Source: Anaeramoeba flamelloides (Eukaryota > Metamonada > Anaeramoebidae). Taken from it: 64,000 bases of DNA. The notes below the pieces were generated by a model. It saw only the letters and a list, made by a program, of their open reading frames with translations, ran no database searches and had not been told where the DNA came from. The translations under genes and the position numbers were made by a program. Shown in pieces: positions 10,301-22,400 of this stretch. Within the stretch, counting starts at the first letter, position 1. Each line of letters starts with the position of its first letter. The DNA lies in contig JANTQA010000012.1 of the NCBI GenBank assembly GCA_027625915.1, positions 10,688,501 to 10,752,500 on the forward strand. Direction: 5' to 3'.

Positions 10301-13300
10301 TATAAATCCTTTTAATAACATTTGAATAACATTTAATTTACTTGGACTATATATTGTTTTTTAACCCAAGAGAACAATATAATAAAAAAGATTAAAAACA
10401 TAAATAATATGGATATACAGTAACACATTTTTTTTAAAATCCCAAATGATTATTTGTCTTATCTAAACCAATTTTAAATGAAAATTGGATCTTTTTATCT
10501 ATTTAAAGGTATTATTTTAACTCTATTTTGAATTCATCTGGAAAAATACTAATAATAAAAAGATTAATAAAGTCGAATATTTTTTTCCTTTTCACACAAT
10601 ACCCCGGTTTAATATTTGAAAAAAACCATAATAACAGAATAAAGCCCCGGATAGAATTTTAAAAAAAGTAAATTGGACTTTACTGGTGAATTATTTACTA
10701 AACCAAAACTTAAATGACTCGAAATTGAATAAAAGTAATTTTTTTTTGGGTGTGTGCATATCTGATCCATAACTCATTATAAACTACTTTCGAAAAATAA
10801 GGACCCAGTTTTTCAAATGATACTCAGGAAAACTAATTATATGAGGAACCCTGTAAATAATCATCAATAAACTAGAAGTTGATGGATAATCATCAGAAGA
10901 TTAAATACTAACAAGGTGTCTTCTTTAAAAATTTTTATACGTTGAACAAAATCTATTTCATTTTTTGTACAAAAATTTGGCTAAAAAAATCATCCAAAAT
11001 TTTACAACATCTGGATATTATCGAATTTTTTTTCGGTTGTAAGAGTAATTTGATTGAGAATTAAATTGAAATTTTTCATCATGTAAAAATATTAAATGTA
11101 AATCAGTGAAGAAAAATTGGCATCTGAAACTAATCGAAAGAAGAAACTAACAAACAAAAAAAAATCAAATTGTCATCTGATTGTTTGAAAATTTTTTTTA
11201 TTTTCTTCCAATTTTTTAGTCAAAAGTTTGGTTAGTAAATTATGAAGTAGAAAATTTTATTTAAATTACATCATTAATCAACTGCCCAACATCATATTGA
11301 AATCCAATGATTCTAGAACGAGATCTCGAAATTTGGGCCCCTATTTTTGGAATTTAGTTTAGCATAAATAGTTTTTTAAAAACCGAATGATACACTCAAT
11401 GATAATTTAAAAAGATAATATAAAAATAAAAATAAAATGATAATTAAAATTGACTTGATTGTTGTTTTCCAATTAATAAATGAAAATTGATATTTCAATT
11501 TCAAAAATATTTTATTAATGCTTTCTGTTAAAATCAAATTCCCCCCCTGTAAAATTTTTATCTGGGAATTCAATAAGGGTAGTTAATTAAAATCTCTAAA
11601 AACATCATCTATAATTTGGTACATGAATAATTTTGGTTTCTTTTATCGGATTTTAAAAAACAATATTTTGTAACTCGAAAAAAAAAGCTTTATTTATATT
11701 TTGAAAAATAAGAGTAAATCGAATCCCTCTTCTTATTTATATTTACCAATTATTTACTTAAATTGAAAAATTTTCATATAGTTAAAATATTTAAAAGAAT
11801 CATAATAATATAAGTGTATTCAATTTGGAAATAAATATGATTTTTGAAAAATCCGAAAATAATTTTTTAAATCTTTTAGTTTTTAGTTTGCATTTCATTT
11901 TTTGAATTACCTAACTTGTTTTATTCAATTCAAATAATTTTTTCGATTAATTGGTATTATATTAAAGTTTAGTGTTTAAAATAAAAAATACAAATAAAAT
12001 TAGGCGATCGTATCTAACTATTTGATCTCTCAAACTTCCTATTAGAATTTAAAAAAATTCACAAAAGTCTTTTTTTTTTTAGTTATGATTATCTCCGAAA
12101 ATTTTTAAAACATCAATAATTTATTTTTATTAATAATTATTGAAATTTTGTTTTGTGAGTAATTTAAAATATAAACAATTGTCAAAATTCCAATCATGGA
12201 TGATTCTAATTAGTTATTTCTTTAAGAATTGATCAAATAAGTAACCCTTTTCAAAAATTGAATTTTAGTATGTTGGAAATTTTGAATTGGAGTTTAATTT
12301 ATTTATTCTCATATATAAAAAAGTAAAATAAAAATAATATACAAAATATATGTACTGTACAATTTGTGTAAACTAGTGTTAACCAATTGGATGTTGATTA
12401 TTATATATACATACTCTTTATATATTATAAAGAGTATGTATTTTAGACTTCAAGTTGTCTATCAAAGAATACCATTGGAAATGTATTAAAAAAATAACAA
12501 TTTTACATTTTTCTTGAAAAATTCTTTTTAATTTTATTTTTAAATTTTTCCACATTTGGTTTCCATTAAAAAATCATCACAATTGTTTATGTGCGTGTTG
12601 AATTCCCATTTTTTTTTAATATAAAACATTTTTAAATCAACAGTATTCTCCCCCAAGGAAGTAAGTTTATTTTACCATTTGTAAAAAATTTAATTGTGTA
12701 AGCATTAATGAAAAATAGTTTTTGAGTGCCACCAGATGTTGAAACTTTGAAATATAAAAATCATCCACTACTCTATTTGTGAAAAGAAAGTAATTCAGAT
12801 TTGAATCTTTCATTATTCGATTTTATAAATATTTTTTTTTTGAATATTTTTAGGTATTATTAAATTTGGTTTTGGATCTTGAAATATGTTTATATGAATG
12901 GGCTAAATTAATCCAGAAGTAAACCAAAAAAAATAGACCTGAAAAGGTGTTCATTTGAAACAAATCTTTTTTTTTGGAAGACCAAAGACAAAAGATCGGC
13001 CTTCTAAATAAATTTGTTGAAATCAGAAATAAAAAACAAAATAGATAAAAGCCCATTTTTGAAGATTGGTTTTCTTTTTTTTTTCTTAATTTAGATGAAT
13101 AACAACTATTTTTTTCCTTGAATTTCTCGCCCCATTACTATTTATTATTATTTTTCAAAATATTTTTTTAACAAATTTACTTTCAAAATTCATTTTGCAA
13201 ATATTTTTATCAAACCAAGCCAAAACAAAGAACACTATTTCAAAAATTAAAATAAAAGAGTTGAATTCCTGGAATTCAAAAAGCAACCAAAAAAGATCTT

Positions 13301-14204
13301 ACCCAAAATAAAGAAAAATTTTGAAAAAATTTCAATCAGAATTCAGAATTATTTTGAGTTCTCATTTTTAATGGAAAAAAATAATTATTAAATCAAGCCA
13401 ATTAATCCAGTAAATCTTTATTTCTAGGGACAAATTTAATAAATCTCATATTTTCAGAACTCAATCAAGAATTAGATCTATTAAAGGAAAATAGGATTTT
13501 TAAATTCATTTTTAGAAATTCATTAGAAATAAATGGTAATTTGTTTCTCTGAAATTTTACAAACAAAAGTATTTCTATGATGAATCAGAAACAACCCCAA
13601 ACTAAGAAGAAGTAATTGTGCTAGATGTTACAGATAAGTTCAAGGAATAACTGATTTGTATTTATTTTTTCAAGCTCAAACTTTTCATTTTTTGATTTGC
13701 ATTTTGTAGTTAGTATGAAAATATATTATACTATGATATACTGACACTTTGGTATTTAATAAGAAAATCAATATATTTTAGTTAAAATAATGATTTGAAA
13801 AATTCATTTTCTTATAAACGATGAAACTCAAAATGTGAAAAATGGACTTACTCGCTTAAAAAGTAAATACTATTTGAAAAATTTATTTTTAAAAATCTAT
13901 GTGTTTATTTGTGGTTGTTTATCTTTTTGTGTGTTTTTTTTATCTCTTCAGAGACCCGCTATTTTGATTGTTAGTTAAAATTTGAGTTACACTTGAGATA
14001 CAATTTGTGAACACAAAAGTTGCCATTTTTTGGATTGAAAAATAATTGCTTTGTGGGCACCACTTTTTCAAAATTTTCTCAATTTCGAAAAATACTCGAT
14101 AAATCATTTTCGTTTCCTTTTTCATATTTTGCTTTGTACATTGGGTTTTGAAACAAATAGATGGAAAGTTATGATCTTGATTTATTTGTTTGACCCTTTT
14201 ATAT
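7356..14204. other. 6.8-kb gene-free region
   Basis: I see no credible coding exon on either strand. Short open frames at 11376-11573 and 12850-13056 (both minus) are low-complexity or lack motifs. Small features inside are a family B fragment near 8075-8150 (TGAAGTGAAAA ... ATTATTCAAATACCAGTAGA) and a hairpin at 12407-12440. A block at 11459-11525 is shared with 20488-20555 (TTTTCCAATTAATAAATGAA). A gene made of very short exons could be missed. Confidence 0.5.
12407..12440. repeat. Short perfect inverted repeat
   Basis: TACATACTCTTTATA is followed after a few bases by its reverse complement TATAAAGAGTATGTA. This gives a hairpin of about 15 bp inside otherwise featureless AT-rich DNA. Confidence 0.8.
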
Positions 14205-14632
14205 GTTACTGTTGTGGAAAAAAAGTGAAACTGGAAAAAAAGTTCAACACGATTTTTAATTGGGAACATTACTGAAAATGAAAAGTAAAATCAATAAAAA
14301 GAAGAAACCAATTAACTTCAAATAATAACCCATTATATTATTTTCTATCAACCCAACAAATACAATTTAAATCTACTTGATTTATCCAAATTCAAGTTGT
14401 GGTTTTGGAGATCTAAAAAAGAGTCAATTTTTTGAACAAATTTTTAATAATTGATCAATCAAAGAAAAAACCCATACTAAAAGGTAGTATTAAAAAAACT
14501 GTTATTGTGATGAATACTTCATTTTGTTTTGATTTATTTATTTATTCTTTTTTTCATTGATATTACTTTGAATTTTCAGTAAGGTTCCCAATTAAAAACC
14601 GTGTTTCACTTTTTTTCCACAACGGTTAATAT
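14205..14632 (+). mobile_element. TIR element, family A, copy 1 (MITE)
   Basis: The inverted ends read GTTGTGGAAAAAAAGTGAAA, then TTTTTAATTGGGAAC, with TTAAC or TA just outside. The left end carries a doubled terminal motif (GTGGAAAAAAAGTGAAAC followed by TGGAAAAAAAGTTCAACACG). The interior has no transposase frame. A reverse-oriented copy lies in the WDR11 intron (20893-21315), a degraded copy is at 38215-38606, and a relative sharing only the termini is at 60107-60548. Confidence 0.85.
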
Positions 14633-15291
14633 ACTTTGTGAACCAAGAATCCTAAATCAAACAAAATAAATATTTAGAATTGTATAAGGGGCAATTAACT
14701 GAATTTTTGTCCCTTTAAGATCCCAAAGAAAAAGAAGAGTTTTTTTTTCAAATGTGGAAATAACTTTGACGATAGATTCTTTTGGGAAAATAATTTTTTT
14801 ATTTCAATTTAAATTACTTTGATTATTTTTAAAAGAGAATGAGTAAAAAACTTATTGTACTTTTTTTCAGAACAGTAAGGGTACTATTTTGTGGACGAAA
14901 ATTTCATCTACGCTAACTATTCATACCCACCCTTGAATTCCTCAAAAACTAATTCTTTACATTCAAAATAAAAAAAATTCTCTTAAATTTTATTAAAGCC
15001 CTTCTCATAAAAAGTTTTTACAAATCCTTTTCCCGTTTGGAATTCTAATCCCAACTGATAAAACCAAAAAAAAAATTTCCCTTTTTGAACAAAATTTAAT
15101 ATTTTTTCTTGAGATTTTATGCCTTAATATAATCCAATAAATTCAAGTACACATCAACCAATTTCCTTAACTTCAGTTTGTTCAAGAACAAAACTAAAAA
15201 GCAAATTGAAAACCAAAAGATACAAGCAATTCTCTTTAGTTTCATTTTTTTAAAAAAAAATCCTGAATTGTTTTTAATCTTTGTAATTTTT
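14633..15291. other. Upstream region of the 15292 gene
   Basis: This AT-rich stretch has no open frame of note. The plus-strand frame of the next gene is open for 114 bases before its first ATG, but only from a TTG, and it encodes hydrophobic Phe-rich sequence. I therefore treat it as leader. Confidence 0.5.
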
Positions 15292-16356
15292 ATGTCCAAA
15301 TCCAAAACAATCCAAAACAAGGAACAAAAAAAATTAATAAGAAACAAACCAAAGTACTTGTTGAAACCAGGAAAAAGATCGAAAAATGTCAAAAAGAAAA
15401 GGAAAGACATGAAAGAAAAAAATCCACATGACAACACGAAAGAAGATTTACTCAAACAAACAGAAAGCTGGTTTGAATTTGGTTCAAATATCGAACAAAC
15501 AACAACAGAAGAATTAAGGCCCCAGCCAACAAGCTCAATGGATCTTGAGGAACTTGAGTTGAGACTTCAGCAATCTGAAACCATAGACGTGGTGACCACA
15601 ATGCATGAAGAGAATGAAATAGGTTTTCAAGTTGAATTTCAGAAAAGTGACAAGGGCTCAGAAGCAAGCACAAACACTGAGACTGAAAGTGAAAATGAAA
15701 GTGAAAGTGAAAGCGAAAACGAAAACGAAAACGAAAATGAAAACATATACGATCTTGAGTCTGGTTATGGGTTTGAAATGGAAAATGAAAATCAAAACAA
15801 AAATGAAGATCTAAATGCTCTCTTGGACAAAGTAAACAGCAAATCAAAAAAAAAGGAATTCAAAACAGACCTGGGGCCATGGAACAAAGATGGCAAATTT
15901 CGATTTGGCGTCGTTTCTAATAAAAAGTCTGTCAAGGAAAAGCGCAGAAAAAGGATTGGGAGGTCATATTCCCGAGCAAACAATAAATCAAACACAGAGC
16001 CCCTCTACTGGAGGAAAAAAAAAGGTTTGCGAAGGGTGAAAAGCGATGAAGCAGACGATCTTTTTGTCAGCGAATTCGATGGGTTTGTAATTATGAGGAG
16101 TAGTGACAAATTCCAAAAAGCACCACCTCGCGTTTCTTTGACAATCGAAGAAATCGAAAAAATGGAACAAAGAAACCTCGAAAAACAAAGATTAAAAGAA
16201 ATTGAAAAAATTTCAAACCAAGACATCAAAACACAAACACAAACACACAACACTTCAAAAAATAATTCAAAAAACAAAACAAACCGAATTCTTTTGAAAA
16301 AAAGAACTAAAAAAAAAAAAGTTAAAATTATGAGAAAAAAATTTATAAAAAAATAA
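15292..16356 (+). CDS. Unrecognised basic/acidic nuclear-type protein with a CENP-C-motif-like stretch
   Basis: The start chosen is the first ATG (MSKSKTIQNKEQKK), giving 354 aa and ending in TAA. I do not recognise the family. In order it shows a basic N-terminus and an acidic mid region. A repetitive Glu-Ser/Glu-Asn stretch follows, about residues 125-145. From about residue 190 comes a less repetitive, charged part: PWNKDGKFRFGVVSN, a basic patch KEKRRKRIGRSYSR, then EPLYWRKKKGLRRVK (residues 224-246). After it come FVSEFDGFVIMRSSDKF, a Glu-rich helix, and a Lys-rich end typical of nuclear proteins. The segment RSYSR...PLYWRK loosely resembles the CENP-C motif (R-R-S-x-R, a short gap, P-x-x-Y/W-W). 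However, the spacing differs and no cupin domain is present. GC content and codon use are higher than in the flanks, so this is a real gene; the function is unknown. Confidence 0.7.
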   Translation: MSKSKTIQNKEQKKLIRNKPKYLLKPGKRSKNVKKKRKDMKEKNPHDNTKEDLLKQTESWFEFGSNIEQTTTEELRPQPTSSMDLEELELRLQQSETIDVVTTMHEENEIGFQVEFQKSDKGSEASTNTETESENESESESENENENENENIYDLESGYGFEMENENQNKNEDLNALLDKVNSKSKKKEFKTDLGPWNKDGKFRFGVVSNKKSVKEKRRKRIGRSYSRANNKSNTEPLYWRKKKGLRRVKSDEADDLFVSEFDGFVIMRSSDKFQKAPPRVSLTIEEIEKMEQRNLEKQRLKEIEKISNQDIKTQTQTHNTSKNNSKNKTNRILLKKRTKKKKVKIMRKKFIKK

Positions 16357-16436
16357 ATTTGTTTCACAGTTTTAAACAAAAAACATTTTCGATTTGATCA
16401 AACCATACTTTTGTTTTAACTTCCTTTTTATGATTC

Positions 16437-16565
16437 TTCATTTAGGTTTTATTTTCATTTTCATTTTCCCTTTCCCTTCCCCTTTCTCTTTCTCTTTCTC
16501 TTTTTCTTGTTCTCTTTCTCTTTTGTGTATTTGCCTTTCTTAATCCTGTTTTATTTTTTTCTTCT

Positions 16566-16598
<33 letters not shown>

Positions 16599-16600
16599 GC
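16437..16600 (+). repeat. Polypyrimidine tract downstream of the 15292 gene
   Basis: The plus strand is nearly all T and C for about 160 bases, with CTTTCTCTTT repeats followed by a T run of more than 25. It lies 80 bases beyond the stop codon. It may belong to the 3' UTR or the termination region; that role is a guess. Confidence 0.6.
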
Positions 16601-17125
16601 TGATAAACCCTTATTTATTTGTCTTTAACTTTTTTTCAAAATATCCAATTTTTATGAATTGAGAATTGTGTTTCAATTATTTGGATTGTTTTATCTTTGA
16701 AAAAAAAAAAAAAAACCATTTATGCACTCATAAAAACTTGACTTTTTTTTTCCAAAATTATGGAAAAAAATCTTATAAAATATCATTTCATTCAAAAAGA
16801 GATTAAAGAATTTAATACCAAAAACCAACTATTCAAGGGTTTGTAAAAAAGAAGACAACTTTTATCTATGAAACACTATTATTAAGTGTTTGTAATTTTT
16901 AATAAGCAATTGGAAAATATACAATATTTCAAATCTGATATTTTTAATACGCTTTAATAAAAACACTTGCAACTAATGAGAGTGTTCAGATTGAAATAGA
17001 AAGAAAAACCTTGAATTTGTAGAAAAGAATTATATTATTGGATTTTGAAAAAAAAATGTGTTATAATCATATTGTAGCAAGGATTTCATGAACAGATACC
17101 ATATATCCAGATATGCGCACATTGA

Positions 17126-17582
17126 TACAGCCTTTCCAAGTCTACCATACAAATTTAAATAAAACACAATTAAGTTTTCTATTCTTATTTTCTATTTTCA
17201 AAAAATTCCGAAATAAGAGTTATTATTTTCAAAAAAAAATTCAATAAATGGGCTATTATTCAAATTTTTGAAACATCAAAAAAAAAAAACAATTTGAAGA
17301 TTTATGAAGCACTTAAAAATAATGTTCAAAAATGGTACAATTTTTAAAGACCAGTAAATATTGATATTTTTTTGAACTTTTTTGGGCTGGTAATATTGAA
17401 GTTTTATGGGATCTTGAATTTTTTTTTTCGATTTTTCAAAATTTGAATAATAGCCCCTTTATTGAATTTTTTTTTGAAAATAATAACTCTTATTTCGGAA
17501 TTTTTTGAAAATAGAAAATAAGAATAGATAACTCAATTTTGTTTTATTTAAAATTTTATGGTAGACTTGGAACGGCTGCATA
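17126..17582. mobile_element. Palindromic TIR element, family D, single copy
   Basis: Arms of about 160 bp at each end are close to exact reverse complements. They start TACAGCC(T/G)TTCCAAGTCT and run through AAAAAATTCCGAAATAAGAG and GGGCTATTATTCAAATTT. The TA followed by CAG at both ends suits a TA-inserting Tc1/mariner-type MITE. The interior of about 140 bp has no frame. Confidence 0.8.
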
Positions 17583-19481
17583 TTCCACTCAATACAGAAT
17601 TGAGAATTATTGGAAAATAAATATTTTCCCTTAATTTCATTAAAAGAACTACCACAACTATATAACTCTCAAATAAGACATGTTGGTGAATCAGAAGAAT
17701 ATAAAAAGTTGAAATCAACAATAAAAATAAAAATAATAGAATTTATTGTTTTCTTTTTTTTACATGCTTTCTAATAAATTTTTTACTTGAAAATGAATAT
17801 CGGTAAAATAACCTTTTTGATAATAAACCTTTAAGTTCTCAATAAATAATATAGAAAATTAATTTCCTGTGTAAAAATTTTCAAAAATGATAAAAAGTCA
17901 TTTTTAGATTACTCTCAGTCAATATACATTTACTATTAAGATTGATGCTTAATAGAACTTATATATATAGCCAATTCCAAGAAAAAACCAACATTATCAA
18001 TTTTTTTGTAATCATTAATACAATGATCATCTTTATATTTGGAATTAAAAATTTTAATAAATAATATAATGATAATTCACCCCATAGTGTCAATTTATCT
18101 TTTTAGTAGTTAAAAGAATTACAATAAACAAAAATTGAAAAATTTTAATGAGTTATAATAATACTATTTCATTCGGTTTGGATATAATTTTGATTTTCCC
18201 AACTATTTTTATATTTTATTTTATTTTTTTTTTTTGATTGAATTTATTTCCATAATTATGTTATTGTTTAAAGGAGATAATAAATTATTTTTCAAAGGAT
18301 TGTTAGCTTGATAAAGTTAAATTTTTTCTAATAAAAAAAAAAACCAAATAAGATTAGTTGATTGTCCCAAACATTGACTGATAAACCATTGAGGTATGAT
18401 TTCAAAAATTTACTAATATAATTTTTTGTTCCAACTGTTTCAAATTTTTTTCTAGATACTATTTTATTTTATATGTTTTAATTTTTTATTTCTTAGATTT
18501 GAATAAGAAGTGAAACCAATAGAATCGGTATCAATAGTTAACTTTAAAGTGTTTTCATATTCATGTTTTGAATATATAAAATTATAGATATTTTTTTGTC
18601 TATTTTGACATTGGTTGTGTTTAAATTTTTTAAAGGGGGTTTAAGTATTCTTATTAATATATTTCTAATTTTGAGAAATTATTTGTTAACCAAAATCTCT
18701 GTATTCTGGTATATAATAATTCATCTTTAGAACTTCCCAAAGTAACTATTGTTTTAATTTTTTAATTTCAAAGATTATCTCAATAATAATCAACATAAAA
18801 ACCCAAAGACTGATTAGTTTTGTTTGCTTTTTATAAAGTTAAGTGTAACATCAATAGGTTAATAATTATATTTTTTAAAACAATCCCATTTTATCAAAAA
18901 ATATCGAAAATTCAGAAATCTTTTTTGAACATGTGTAATCGACATTTCGAGACAAATTTAAATAAGATATTTTGCAATTTTGTATTCTGAATATTGATAA
19001 TTCAGCCTTTAAATTTGTCATGTTATGTAGGTTTGTTACTAAAATTCTTGGGTTTTTTTACTAATACAAGGATCATTTTTAATTGATGAGATCTACAAAT
19101 ACTACTACTTGACTAATCCATGTTTGACAGACTCTTAAAACTTGGAAAACACATATATGATTTAAACCCAATATCAACATACTCATATTTTAGATTTCTC
19201 TTTGGGAGTTGTCAATCCCTTAATTAACAAACACTATAAAAAATCTCTTGGCTTTTACAAAGTTTATCACTTTTAATACTCATTTCCCCTTAAAAAGTGT
19301 TTGTAAGAGTTTAAAATTCTCTAAAAGAGTTTCATAGTTTGAAAAGGTTTTATTTTTAACTAAATGATTATTTGTAGTTAAATTTCAAATTATTTTTTCA
19401 TTTTTTTCTTATTTATCAAGAAACAGCAAACCCAAGTCTCGATAAACTTCAAAATTGTGGCTTTTTTCAAAATAAGATTAA
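17583..19481. other. Intergenic, upstream of WDR11, no gene seen
   Basis: AT-rich DNA without a credible open frame or a repeat that I can match elsewhere. The last 100 bases before 19482 are presumably the WDR11 promoter and leader, but no defined motif is visible. Confidence 0.45.
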
Positions 19482-22400
19482 ATGAAAAACATTCGAACAA
19501 TACCAAACCCACCAAACCTCAACAATCTAAAGGCAATATCTTGTGGGAAACAAAATCTAATTGCTATTGGATGCCAAAAAAGTATTGTAATAGCAACAAG
19601 TGATCTGGTAATTGTACAAGTGTTAAACTTCCATTACTCAGATGTTGTTCTTTTAAGATGGTTTGACAAATTGAATAATTTTTCTTTTTTTTTTTTCTTT
19701 GGACCCAGCCTAATTTCTTTGTGTTTTTCCTTCCAAAAATTAACCATTTTTATTTTTCTTTTTCTTTTTCTTAAATGTCTTCAACAAAGGTCACCAATAA
19801 CAGTTTCAACAAAACCAATTTTTCATTTTAATTTGCTTCTTCTCTCTGGAGATCAAAAGGGAAATATTATAATTTCTGCACCTAAACTTGGAAAGGTAAC
19901 GATCCAAACCAATTTTTTCTTTTTTCTGGAATCTCTTTTTCATTTCAACAAAATTAAACAAGAAATAATAAGACCAATTTAAAATACCATCAAACAATAC
20001 AAACAATATAGAAATTAGTATTTATTTAGTTTGGAGTTTTACTTGTTATTTTTTGCTGTCATTTTAAAAAATTAAAATTTAAACACTTCCTTTTTGGGCT
20101 ACCTCCATAATTTTTTTTTCGAAAAATTTTTTTTTGTGTGACAATCAAATCAAAATCCACCAAATAATAAATCTGAATACTTTTAATTCTTGGTGCTGAT
20201 TCTAAAAGTTAAAAGTAAGTATGCCTGAAATTGCAATATTTTTTACCACAACAAATCACCCAAGTTTTACTGAAATTGAAATGTCATCAAAATCAATTCA
20301 ATGTCTGCAAAAACCTCTTTTTCTAACCGATTTTAAAAATATGATCTTTTTTATGTTCAGTTTAATCAAGAACTAAATTCAATTTTTTTAAAGTAACCAT
20401 TCATAGTATCCTAGAATTTAAAAAGTTCAATTTGAACTTTCTGTGTCTTTGATCTTTAACCTTACATCTTTAAAATGATCCTATTTTTTTACTGTTATTT
20501 TCCAATTAATAAATGAAAATTTTTATTTCAAGTTCCCAAATATTTTACATATGGTGAGTTGAACGAACCACAAAGATCTTCACAAAACCAGTTAGAAATG
20601 ATATTTCTGGTATTTACTTAAGCTTCATTATGGAACTTTTATATAAAATTTTGAATTAAACCCCAATTCAAAATTTTTAAAACACCAAAATTCAATTTGT
20701 GAAGAAAAAAACTTATTTAATCAATTCTCGAAGAAATGCCAAATTAGAACTATTCGCTAATTGAAATGTCAACACTTTTTTATAAATCACAATACTCACA
20801 AAACAAAAAATAAATAAATATCAAAACTAATAAATCATGGGTGTGTTAAAAATTTTGGAGAGAGCAAAACAAAAAAAATGCATTGATAAATTTGTTTAAC
20901 CATTGCTGAAAAAAAGTGAAACACGGTTTTTAATTGGGAACATTAATATAACCTGAAAATTCAAAGTAAGATCGATGAAAAAAAGAATAAATAAATAAAT
21001 CAAGGCAAAATGAAGTATTCGCCACAATAACAGTTTTTTTAATACTATCTTTTGGTATTGACTTTTCTTTGATTGATCAATTATTATAAATTTGTTCAAA
21101 AAATTGAATATTTTTGAGATCTCCAAAACCCCACAAACAATTTCGATAAATCAAGTAGGTTTCAATTGTATTTGTTGGGTTGATAGAAAATAATATAATG
21201 GGTTATTATTTGAAGTTAATTGGTTTCTTCTTTTTATTGATTTTACTTTTCATTTTCAGGTTCTATTAATGTTCCCAATTAAAAACCGTGTTGAACTTTT
21301 TTTCCAAAACGGTAAATTTTATTAGGAATATTGATCGATCAAATGGTTATTTACTACCAACTAATTTTATTGGAGTTATTCAATTTGGAAAAACTCAACT
21401 TTAGCATAATATCAATTTTTGAAAAAAAAATTGATCGAACGAAACAAGTTACGTAATTCAAAAAATGAAATGAAAACAAAAACTAAAAGATGAAAAAATG
21501 ATTTTCATTTTTTACAAAATTCAAAATTATTTCCAATTTGAATGAGATTGTATTATTGTGATTCTTTGAACTATTTTAGCTGTGTGGAAAATTTTGAATT
21601 ACGTTTAGTTTAATTTGATTTTAACAGTATTAATGAAGAGAGGTGATTCAACAAAATTACCACCTGTTTATCTTGAGCACTGAACGTGTATTCATAGTTT
21701 TTATCTTTGCTATAATGTAGGCAAGTTTATAATTCCAGATGATAGGTTTTTAAAAAAATGAAAAGAAAAAAATGTATTTTTAAATAGAGACAAGACAAAG
21801 AGAATGAAATAAAAGAGATTAGGTTTTATTGGTAAGGGCTAAGTGCTCAAGAGCTCTTAATCTGTTAAAGAGAGAGAGAGAGAGATTTGAAGTGACTAAA
21901 TTTGTGACTCCTAATTCAAAGAGTAGTCAAAGGAACCTTTTAATTACAATCATTAGAAGTATTTTAAACCCAATTTAGTTTTCGAAAAATAAAAGAGATT
22001 AAGAAAATAAAAAAAATAACCAAAAAATAAAATTAATTTAAAAGATTTGTTTTGTACCCGCCCCCGAGTATTGAATGGTTTGTTGGTTGTTTCCTTTGAT
22101 GTTAATTATGTTGAAAAATTTAAAAGCACCAACCGCAATCATACCAACGTTTTCTTCATGCCATACTTGACTGGAGATTGATCAAAATATAAGAAAATGT
22201 TACCGTACTCCCCAGAAGTTAACTCCAGCACAGGGCAATTTTATATAAAAAGAAAAAGCTAAATTACAACCAGCAATTCTCTTCTTCAATAGTTAGTCCA
22301 CTGAATTGGAACCATAACACTGATTATTCTTCTTCTTCTTCTTCTCAACTTTTTAATAATAATAAAAAAAAAATTCCTTTTTAGAGAAAAAAAAGGAAAT

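Noticed and set aside
13940-14275. Two overlapping opposed frames of 74 and 109 codons
   Set aside because: They run into the family A terminal repeat and show no family motif or coding composition on either strand.
21830-21900. Possible tRNA (CTCTTAATC anticodon-like arm)
   Set aside because: No acceptor stem, no T-arm with TTCGA and no B box; a GA microsatellite follows.
22160-22195. A 33-bp intron (GTAACA...CTCCAG) in the coding-like fragment
   Set aside because: It would join the two frames neatly, but it is far shorter than any supported intron here, so I do not claim it.
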